Under the pieces are notes generated by a model. It did no database searches. It worked only from the letters and a program-made list of their open reading frames with translations, and had not been told where the DNA came from. From positions 1 through 8,372 of the forward strand of contig JACDEC010000111.1 in assembly GCA_013816645.1 (NCBI GenBank): 8,372 nt of DNA, read 5' to 3'. The stretch is from Planctomycetota bacterium (GTDB lineage: Bacteria > Planctomycetota > UBA11346). The translations under genes and the position numbers were made by a program. Positions 1 to 5,513 of this stretch are shown piece after piece (position 1 is the stretch's first letter; each line of letters starts with the position of its first letter).

Positions 1-1135
1 GGCGTTGACCCAGGCACGAGGCAAGCTCAGCGAGAAGATGTGCCGAGATTTGTTCCGCCGGGTGTGCGTCGAGGCCGGTCGGGTGGAATCGAGAGCGCGT
101 CTGCGCTACGGGGATTTCCAACGAATCATCGCCGTGGATGGAACACGGACGGCGCTGGCGTCGACCGCGGCGCTCAAGCGTGATTTCGGCTGTCCCTCCG
201 GTGATCATCTGGCCCCGCAGGCATTGCTGACGGTGCTGTGGGATGTTGGAGGGAACGTCCCGGTGGATTGGCGACTTGGGCCGCACGACGGCAGCGAGCA
301 GGCGGATCTCACCGACATGCTGGGATCGCTCGGGTCGGGCGATCTCCTGCTGGCTGATCGCCTGTATCCGTCGCGGGAACTGCTGACGGATCTCCAGTGC
401 CGCGGCATTCACTTCGTCATGCGCGTCAAGACATCCGGCACGCGACTGGCACGCGAAACCGCCGCTTTCCTGGCATCCGGGCAGGATGACCAGACGGTCC
501 CACTGATTGACCATCCGTCCATCATGATCCGGTTTGTGCGCGGGTATCGTGACGGCAGCGAACACGTGGTTCTGGTCACGTCCCTGACCGGCCCCGCCCA
601 TGATGCCAGAGCGATCGCTGACCTCTACCAGCGGCGATGGGGGATCGAGACGGCCTACCGTGAAGCCAAGGGCTGGCATGGCCTCGACGCCTTGCCGGGC
701 CGCTCGAAGCAGATGGTGCGACAAGAGGTGTGCTCCCTGATGCTCTTCTGGCTCATGCAGGGAGAACTCGAAGGCCAAGCACGAGCCGTCTACGCCGACG
801 AAATCCGGCAGCAGCCCGACGTCGATCCGAAGTGGACTCCGGCGGAGGGAATCGCCGAAAGCCCCGTTATTTTCAACCGCAAGCTCGCGGCCACCTCGGT
901 GGCCTTTCTCATGGCGGCGGCCGTCAGCGGACTCGACGAGGCGGTGAATCCTGGCGGGTCAGCATCCGCTACCTCTGGCAGAACCGTGCTCGGCGGCGTC
1001 CAGGACGCCGAAACCGCCGGACGTCGGAGCGGCCACATGACCTCAAAATGCGGGATGAAATCAGTGCGGCCGCCGCAAAAGGCGGAAGGAAGAAAAGCGA
1101 TGACCGCCGTTGCTAAACGCCATTGCCACTAGCCA
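1..1135 (+). mobile_element. Right-hand part of an IS4-family insertion sequence
   Basis: The only gene visible here is the IS4 transposase, and the left end lies outside the window. The right boundary is estimated from the end of the transposase (stop at 1114-1116 or 1130-1132) and the following stretch near 1117-1131. The left terminal inverted repeat is not in view, so neither the repeat nor a target-site duplication can be confirmed. The element lies directly upstream of cmk and may have separated it from its former upstream neighbours. Confidence 0.6.
2..1132 (+). CDS. IS4-family DDE transposase, 5'-truncated by the window and probably frameshifted near the C-terminus
   Basis: The frame is open to the window edge and the first usable codon (TTG at 5) is not a convincing start, so the N-terminus lies upstream. 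Numbering from that TTG, the RNase H-like core shows the first catalytic Asp in VDGTR (D45), the second in LLLADRLYPS (D118) and the IS4 Y-x2-R-x3-E-x6-K signature exactly (Y208, R211, E215, K222). The protein would cut and rejoin the ends of its own insertion sequence. After about residue 312 (LDEAVN) the frame becomes low-complexity to its stop at 1132. The -1 frame from 952 to a TAA at 1114-1116 instead reads as a basic tail (WRVSIRYLWQ, then RRRPGRRNRR), which resembles IS4 C-termini. A one-base deletion near 940-952 is the simplest explanation, so the copy may be inactive. The IS4 family call is firm; the frameshift is inferred. Confidence 0.85.
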   Translation, partial: ALTQARGKLSEKMCRDLFRRVCVEAGRVESRARLRYGDFQRIIAVDGTRTALASTAALKRDFGCPSGDHLAPQALLTVLWDVGGNVPVDWRLGPHDGSEQADLTDMLGSLGSGDLLLADRLYPSRELLTDLQCRGIHFVMRVKTSGTRLARETAAFLASGQDDQTVPLIDHPSIMIRFVRGYRDGSEHVVLVTSLTGPAHDARAIADLYQRRWGIETAYREAKGWHGLDALPGRSKQMVRQEVCSLMLFWLMQGELEGQARAVYADEIRQQPDVDPKWTPAEGIAESPVIFNRKLAATSVAFLMAAAVSGLDEAVNPGGSASATSGRTVLGGVQDAETAGRRSGHMTSKCGMKSVRPPQKAEGRKAMTAVAKRHCH

Positions 1136-1164
1136 CCCGCACGCTCGATCGGAGACTGCCGACC

Positions 1165-1239
1165 ATGGTGCATCGCGCGGTCACCTTCCGGACTTCCGGA
1201 CTTCCGGACTTCCGGACTTCTGGACCCTCTTCCCCATGA
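1165..1239 (+). other. Possible 24-codon leader ORF upstream of cmk, containing the 8-bp repeats
   Basis: An ATG at 1165 opens 24 codons ending in TGA at 1237-1239. A GGAGA stretch at 1151-1155 lies about nine bases before the ATG and could be a ribosome binding site. The stop overlaps, as ATGA, an ATG at 1236 that is in frame with cmk. The 8-bp repeats lie inside this ORF, so adding or losing one unit would change its frame. Short ORFs like this arise often by chance and no conservation can be assessed, so this is only a candidate. Confidence 0.15.
1185..1224 (+). repeat. Tandem 8-bp repeat, five units of CTTCCGGA
   Basis: Four perfect copies of CTTCCGGA (1185-1216) are followed by a fifth with one change, CTTCTGGA (1217-1224). 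Each unit contains the palindrome TCCGGA. The array sits between the IS element and cmk, 41 bp before the preferred cmk start. Eight is not a multiple of three, so a change in copy number would shift any reading frame passing through it. Confidence 0.95.
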
Positions 1240-1265
1240 CCACGCCGAGGCCGGGCGGCCAAGCG

Positions 1266-2366
1266 ATGTCGCGGCCGATGGTGATCGCCATCGACGGTCC
1301 CGCTGGCGCGGGCAAGAGCTCGGTCACCCGCACCCTGGCGCACCGCCTCGGCATCCTCCACCTCGACACCGGGGCGATGTACCGCGCCGCCACCGTCGCG
1401 CTGCTCGACTCGGCGGTCGACCGCGACGATCCCGGCGCGATCGCCGCCTTCGTCTGCGGCCGCCACATCGACTTCTCGGGCGATGGCGAAGTGCGCATCG
1501 ACGCCAGCGAGCTGCCCAAGGAACGGGTGCGCTCGCCGGCAACCACGCGCGAGGTCTGGCGCGTCGCCAACAACCCGCAGTGCCGCGCCCACCTCGTCGC
1601 CCAGCAGCAGGCGCTGATCCGCAGCCGCGACGCGGTCATCGAAGGCCGCGACGCGACCACCGTCATCTGCCCGGACGCCCAGCTCAAGGTCTACCTCGAC
1701 GCCAGCGCCGAGGAGCGCGCGCGCCGGCGCCGCGGCGAACTCGACGGGCCGGACGCGCCGAGCTACGAGCACATCCTGCACGAGATCCGCGAGCGCGACG
1801 ACCGCGACATGAACCGCGCGGTCGGGCCGCTGCGCCTGTCGGACGACGCGCTGCACCTGCTCACCGACGGCCTGAGCGTCAACGAGGTGATCGCCAAGCT
1901 GATGGCCTACGCCGTGCAGCGTCAGCCCTTCCTGCTCGAGCAGGTGGTCGCCGACCAGCTCGTGGTCGGCCGCAGCCGCCAGCCCGGCTACGTCTCCGTC
2001 GCGGCGGGCGACGGCGGTGCCTGGCAGCTCGGCCTGACCAATCCGACGCCCGACCGCATGCCCGGCTCGGTCCACGACTTCACCTGCAATCAGGGCGGCC
2101 GGCAAGCCGGCGTCGTCCTGCAAGGCATGGCCGTGCTGTGCGTGGCGGGTCGCGCCGATCGCCCCCACCACGTCAACGCCCTGCCGATGCTGCCGCAGAC
2201 CTGGTACGTCATCGAACCGGGCGCCTGGCACGCGGTGATCCAGGCGCCGGGCACCATCTGCGCGTGGGCCGAGTCGGCGACGATCAGCGAAGAACGCAAG
2301 GAACTGACGCATGCCCAGCTCATGGAGCTGCAGGCGTTCCTCAGCGTCTACCTGCCTCCCAGGTAA
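1266..2366 (+). CDS. cmk: Cytidylate kinase with a C-terminal cupin-like extension
   Basis: Residues 1-220 form a cytidylate kinase, which transfers phosphate from ATP to CMP or dCMP in the cytoplasm. Visible features are the P-loop GPAGAGKS (11-18), LDTGAMYR (33-40), EGRD (126-129), VICPDAQLKVYLDAS (133-147) with the following arginine run, and RDMNRAVGPL (180-189). Family members usually have about 220-230 residues; this one has 366. The extension (about 222-366) shows alternating short beta-like stretches and WYVIEPGAWHAVI (313-325), which resembles the second half of a cupin barrel, with H301 and H302 before it. There is no stop between the two parts. The ATG at 1266 is preferred because MSRPMVIAIDGPAG matches the usual N-terminus; ATGs at 1236 and 1278 are alternatives. 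The Shine-Dalgarno is weak. The kinase call is firm; the cupin assignment is by pattern only, and its ligand is unknown. Confidence 0.9.
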   Translation: MSRPMVIAIDGPAGAGKSSVTRTLAHRLGILHLDTGAMYRAATVALLDSAVDRDDPGAIAAFVCGRHIDFSGDGEVRIDASELPKERVRSPATTREVWRVANNPQCRAHLVAQQQALIRSRDAVIEGRDATTVICPDAQLKVYLDASAEERARRRRGELDGPDAPSYEHILHEIRERDDRDMNRAVGPLRLSDDALHLLTDGLSVNEVIAKLMAYAVQRQPFLLEQVVADQLVVGRSRQPGYVSVAAGDGGAWQLGLTNPTPDRMPGSVHDFTCNQGGRQAGVVLQGMAVLCVAGRADRPHHVNALPMLPQTWYVIEPGAWHAVIQAPGTICAWAESATISEERKELTHAQLMELQAFLSVYLPPR

Positions 2367-2375
2367 TCTCTCGTC

Positions 2376-3827
2376 CTAGCGCTGCGACAGGATCCGGTAC
2401 ACCGCGGCGCCCCACGGCGGCAGGGTGATCTTGAGACCCTCGCGCTTGAGCTGGTCGGCGGTGAGCGTGAAGGGCGGACCGCCCTTGCTGTAATCCTGGA
2501 CCTGGCAATCGCGGTTGCCGAGCGGGTCCGCGTTGAGCGCCCCGGTGGTCTCGTGCCAGCTGGCGTTGACCACCACGAGCAGGCTGTGGTGCAGCGGCAG
2601 GGTCCACAGGCAGCCGATCAGCGGCGTCGCCGCGGCCGGCTTGGGCTCGAGCAGCTTGAACACGCCGTTGTGCCGCGCCGGTTCGCTGACCAGGTGCATG
2701 AGCTCGCGGTTGGCCTGGCGGTGCTCTTCGCTGCCTTCCTCGTTGGGACGGCGATTGGCGTGCAGCGAGCTGTGCAGGCGGCGTCCGTCCTCCTGGCCGT
2801 AGTGCACCAGCAGCATGCCCGGCACCATGCCGGAGATCAGCAGCGCGCCGCGATGGTGGGCGGGGTCGGCGAACTTGGCGGCGGCGCGCTGCTCCTCGTG
2901 GTTCTCGAGGAAGCGCACGCAGTGGTTCTGGTAATCGATGGTCGCGCGCAGGTGGGCGCGGATCGACTCGGCGTCGCCGTCGAGCAGGCGGTCGTAGAGG
3001 ATCTTGTCGTAGGTGAAGTCGAAGCCGGCCTGCTGCAGCTCGTACTCGCGGTTCCAGTAGACCTCGGCCATGAACAGCGTGCCCGGGTGCTCGGCGCGCA
3101 CGCGGTCGAGGCAGCCCTTCCAGAACGGCGGCATCTGCCGCTTCCACGTGCTCTGGAAGACGTCGGGCAGCAGCAGCATGGCGACGTCGCAGCGCAGCCC
3201 GTCACAGCGCGCGGCGATCGACGAAGCGACGTTGATCATCGCCTCCTGCAGCCGCTCGCTCGAGTAGTCGAGCTGCACGGTGTAGCGCCACGGCGCGAAG
3301 AACGGGTCGCGGCCATGCGCGAAGATCTTGCCGTTCTGGCGGGTGTAGGCGTCGGGATGCTGGCGCAGCAGCCACTCGTCGCCCTGGACGAAGAACTCCG
3401 GATTCGACGCCAGCCAGGGATGGTCGAGCCCGACGTGGTTGGGCACGAAGTCGAGCATCAGCGACAGCCCCGACGACTGCGCGCGGCTGCGCAATTGCGC
3501 CAACGCTTCGTCGCCGCCGAGCTCGGGCGGGACCTCGTAGGATTGCACCGCGAACGGCGAGCCGCCGATGTCGGCGGGCGTGAAGTCCTTGAGCACCGCG
3601 TTGAGGTAGTAGCGCAGGTGGGTGTCCTGCTGCGACAGCGCGATGCTCTGCGCGCCGGTCGTCCACACCCCGAGCAGGTACAGCCAAGTGAAGCCGTCCT
3701 CGACCATGCGGTCGAAGAACTCGTGCTCCAGGTCGTCGAGCGTCGCCGGCCTCCCCAGCTCGGCACTGCGCTCGGCGCGCCAGGTTCGCACATTCAGCTC
3801 GTACACCTGCTGCATTGCGCCGGGCAC
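2376..3827 (-). CDS. GH13 alpha-amylase-family protein
   Basis: This 483-residue protein (from the GTG at 3827) has the alpha-amylase-type TIM barrel motifs in order: region I DFVPNH (126-131), region II GLRCDVA with R212 and the nucleophile D214, region III FMAEVYW with the acid/base E255, and region IV FLENHEE (307-312). Enzymes of this clan hydrolyse or rearrange alpha-glucans; the substrate cannot be read from sequence. In region IV the usual third catalytic Asp (NHD) is Glu, E311, which could alter or abolish activity. GQED (345-348) and a beta-rich C-terminal segment ending PPWGAAVYRI fit the family. No signal peptide is visible, so it is probably cytoplasmic. The start may instead be the ATG at 3815 (residue 5), since an inverted repeat covers the GTG. 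It converges on cmk with 9 bp between stops. Confidence 0.88.
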   Translation of the reverse strand: MPGAMQQVYELNVRTWRAERSAELGRPATLDDLEHEFFDRMVEDGFTWLYLLGVWTTGAQSIALSQQDTHLRYYLNAVLKDFTPADIGGSPFAVQSYEVPPELGGDEALAQLRSRAQSSGLSLMLDFVPNHVGLDHPWLASNPEFFVQGDEWLLRQHPDAYTRQNGKIFAHGRDPFFAPWRYTVQLDYSSERLQEAMINVASSIAARCDGLRCDVAMLLLPDVFQSTWKRQMPPFWKGCLDRVRAEHPGTLFMAEVYWNREYELQQAGFDFTYDKILYDRLLDGDAESIRAHLRATIDYQNHCVRFLENHEEQRAAAKFADPAHHRGALLISGMVPGMLLVHYGQEDGRRLHSSLHANRRPNEEGSEEHRQANRELMHLVSEPARHNGVFKLLEPKPAAATPLIGCLWTLPLHHSLLVVVNASWHETTGALNADPLGNRDCQVQDYSKGGPPFTLTADQLKREGLKITLPPWGAAVYRILSQR

Positions 3828-3840
3828 TTTAGTGCCGGCG
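3818..3840 (-). promoter_or_regulatory. Inverted repeat over the GH13 start codon
   Basis: On the plus strand the arms are 3818-3828 and 3831-3840: ten base pairs with one bulged G around a two-base centre (TT). The repeat covers the GTG at 3825-3827 and ends two bases before the ATG at 3815. As RNA on the minus strand it would form a GC-rich hairpin with a small A-rich loop at the translation start. As DNA it could be an operator. No Shine-Dalgarno is apparent near either start. The structure is clear; the function is inferred. Confidence 0.5.
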
Positions 3841-3905
3841 TACCAACCGCCTAGGCCTTATGCCGAGGGGTGATGCGCGCTGCGGGTCTTACGGATGGTG
3901 CAGGT

Positions 3906-4096
3906 CCAGGGGCGAGAGCCCCTGGCGGGCGTAGCGGGCAGAGCCCGCGAACAGCACCCCCCCGAGCGCGCCTGCGCGCGGGAGCGGGGGCAACGGAACG
4001 GTCGAGCGCAGCGAAACAAGCCGGCGAAGCCGGCGCCGCCAGAGGCGAAAGGCGCAGCCGCGTGCGCAGCACGCCCCCGCCGGCTTCGCGGCGGGG
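3906..4096. repeat. Array of short GC-rich hairpins
   Basis: At least five clean hairpins and two imperfect ones fall within about 190 bp. They are 3906-3925 (8-bp stem, GAGA loop), 3934-3948 (6 bp, AGA), 3957-3991 (imperfect, C-run against G-run with an inner GCGCGC pair), 4020-4034 (6 bp, GAA), 4033-4055 (GCGCC and GCC arms with an AGA loop and a GAAA bulge), 4060-4074 (6 bp, GCA) and 4075-4096 (8 bp, GCTTCG loop). Loops are mostly three purine-rich bases on the plus strand. The stems differ in sequence, so this is not a simple repeat. It might be a composite terminator, a structured RNA or a palindromic mobile-type element. Confidence 0.65.
4013..4034 (-). terminator. Candidate intrinsic terminator of the TPR/alpha-CTD gene
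   Basis: Read on the minus strand, the hairpin GCCGGC-TTC-GCCGGC (4034 down to 4020) is followed by TTGTTTC (4019-4013), a short T-rich run. It lies about 80 bp past the stop of the minus-strand gene. The T-run is interrupted and another strong hairpin (4075-4096) lies closer to the stop but without a T-run on this strand, so the assignment is tentative. Confidence 0.3.
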
Positions 4097-4115
4097 TTTC
4101 GACTCGGGCGCGTTC

Positions 4116-5390
4116 CTAAGCCTTGATATCGGGCTTGCGCAAGCCTGCGCCAAAGGCGCCAAGGGCGGTGGAGAGTTCCTGCACCACGCTCTGGCCGCTG
4201 CCCGGCGCCTTGTAGAGATCGAGGTCGGTGTACTGCACGAGGTCGCCGATGCGCGAGACCCCGAGCCCTTCGAGCACCTGGGTGCCCTTGGGCGTCAGCT
4301 CGAGCTTCTCGATCGACTCGCCGAGCACCTTCTGGTCGGCCTTGGACATCAGACGCTCGTCGCCTTCGCGGTTCATGCCCAGGCGCAGGCCGCGCATCGC
4401 CAGCATCTCCTTCACTTCCTTCAGTGAGGTCTCGCCGAAGTTCTTGTAGGAGAGCATCTCCTGCTCGGTGATCGAGAGCAGGTCGCCCAGCGTGAAGATG
4501 TTCATCTTGGCCAAGCAGTTGCGCGAGCGGACCGACAACTCGAAGTCGTTGACCGGTGTGCGCATGATCTTCTCCATCTTCTCGCGCTCGCGCTCCTCGC
4601 GTTCGTCGTAGTACATGGTGCGCGAAGCCCGGGCGTCGCGCAGCAGCATCAGCGCGCGACGGTTGCGCGGGTTGTAGGCCAGCACCTGGCGGAAACAGTC
4701 GATGGCGGCATTGGGCTCGCCGCGCTCGTCATAGAGGATGCCGAGGTTGATGACGCCGGGGATGTAGTGCGGCGCGACGTCGGCGCAGATCAGGTAGTGT
4801 TCGACCGCCATGTCGTCGTCGCCGATGCGGTCGAGCAGGACGCCGAGCTTGAACGCGCTCTCGACGTGCTCGCCGCTGGCTTCGAGCGCGGCTTCGTAGG
4901 CCTTGATGGCGGCCTCGGTGTTGCCGCGCAGTTCGTGCAGGCGGCCATTGAGGAACTCGCGCTCGGCGCCCTCGCCGACGTTGCCCAGCGCCTTCTCGGC
5001 CTCGTCGGCGAGATTGGCGTCGAGCAGCGTGCGCGTCAGCTCGGCTTTGGCTTCGGGCAGGGTCTTGGCCGCGCCGGTGAAAGCCGCCTTGGCTTCGGCG
5101 TGATCGCCGAGCTCGGCGTGGATCAGGCCGAGCACGGCCTGGGCGTAGGAATCCTTGGACTCGATCAGCCCCTCTTCGGCGTCGGCCATGAAGCCCAGCG
5201 CGTAGGCGAGGATCGCTCCACGGATCTTGGCGTCCTCCTTGAAGTTGCCGTCCTGGTGCAGGGCGAGCAGCTTGCGGCGCTCTTCGACGTCCTGCTCGGC
5301 GACCCGGCGCAGCACGCGCACCTGGGCGAGGGTGGGACGCTCGGAGCCGACCAGGGGCTGGGCGCTCTTGGGCACGGAAGCGGTGGGCAT
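4116..5390 (-). CDS. TPR protein with two tandem RNA polymerase alpha-CTD-like domains
   Basis: The 424-residue protein has helical TPR-type repeats over about 83-250 (for example 180-207 and 214-241), then a charged segment rich in Arg and Glu (255-275). An RNA polymerase alpha C-terminal domain follows at 276-339. It keeps the counterparts of E. coli alpha R265, N268 and C269 (R288, N291, C292), G296 (G319) and S299 (S322), but K298 is Thr (T321). A second, diverged copy at 361-417 shares LELT and IGDLVQYT with the E. coli domain, with the R265, N268 and C269 positions changed to K368, Q371 and V372. The first domain could bind UP-element-like DNA or transcription factors, with the TPRs as protein scaffold; this is inference. 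Such fusions are, as I recall, found in Planctomycetota. The ATG at 5390 is backed by an AGAGGA six bases upstream. It is not rpoA itself, as the N-terminal assembly domain is absent. Confidence 0.88.
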   Translation of the reverse strand: MPTASVPKSAQPLVGSERPTLAQVRVLRRVAEQDVEERRKLLALHQDGNFKEDAKIRGAILAYALGFMADAEEGLIESKDSYAQAVLGLIHAELGDHAEAKAAFTGAAKTLPEAKAELTRTLLDANLADEAEKALGNVGEGAEREFLNGRLHELRGNTEAAIKAYEAALEASGEHVESAFKLGVLLDRIGDDDMAVEHYLICADVAPHYIPGVINLGILYDERGEPNAAIDCFRQVLAYNPRNRRALMLLRDARASRTMYYDEREEREREKMEKIMRTPVNDFELSVRSRNCLAKMNIFTLGDLLSITEQEMLSYKNFGETSLKEVKEMLAMRGLRLGMNREGDERLMSKADQKVLGESIEKLELTPKGTQVLEGLGVSRIGDLVQYTDLDLYKAPGSGQSVVQELSTALGAFGAGLRKPDIKA

Positions 5391-5397
5391 GGGGGTT

Positions 5398-5403
5398 CCT
5401 CTA
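5398..5403 (-). promoter_or_regulatory. Ribosome binding site of the TPR/alpha-CTD gene
   Basis: On the minus strand AGAGGA precedes the ATG at 5388-5390 with a short, suitable spacing. It is the clearest Shine-Dalgarno among the minus-strand genes here and fixes the start. Confidence 0.6.
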
Positions 5404-5414
5404 AAGGGGTTGGG

Positions 5415-5442
5415 AAGGTAGCGCCGGCACCGGATCGGTCAA
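5415..5442 (-). promoter_or_regulatory. Weak candidate promoter for the TPR/alpha-CTD gene
   Basis: Read on the minus strand, TTGACC (5442-5437) is a five-of-six match to a -35 box, and TACCTT (5420-5415) is a poor -10 box after 16 bases. It lies in the 123-bp gap after argD, 25 bp before the ATG. The -10 match is weak, so the call is speculative. Confidence 0.2.
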
Positions 5443-5513
5443 TGTATGCCCGATGTAGGCTGGCGCTGCTGGGCCCACCGTACCCAGGCTCCACGCACCC
5501 TGCGGTCGTCGAC

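Larger units (their letters stand above)
3828..4115. other. 288-bp gene-free region with packed hairpins
   Basis: This lies between the stop of the TPR/alpha-CTD gene and the start of the GH13 gene, both on the minus strand, so it should hold a terminator and the GH13 promoter. Open frames crossing it give only Ala/Pro/Arg-rich low-complexity translations without recognisable domains. The part near the GH13 gene (3841-3905) contains GCCTAGGC (3849-3856) but no convincing -10/-35 pair. The rest is the hairpin array annotated separately. Confidence 0.7.

Noticed and set aside
1185..1224. Tandem repeats as a CRISPR array
   Set aside because: Units are 8 bp and directly adjacent, with no spacers and no cas genes in view.
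1113..2312. Long open frame on the minus strand opposite cmk
   Set aside because: It mirrors a well-supported kinase gene, and its translation is Ala/Arg/Val/Asp-rich without domains; long antisense frames are common in GC-rich codon usage.
2553..3854. 433-codon plus-strand frame opposite the GH13 gene
   Set aside because: Low-complexity translation without motifs; the minus strand has clear GH13 motifs across the same interval.
3851..4162. Frames on both strands through the hairpin region
   Set aside because: Translations are Ala/Pro/Arg-rich and follow from hairpin composition; they overlap the end of the TPR gene and have no ribosome binding site.
4116..5390. Calling the TPR/alpha-CTD gene rpoA
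   Set aside because: The alpha N-terminal assembly domain is missing and replaced by TPR helices, and no ribosomal protein genes flank it.
5469..5487. CTGGG/CCCAG stem after argD as a terminator
   Set aside because: Only five pairs with a nine-base loop and no T-run on the minus strand.
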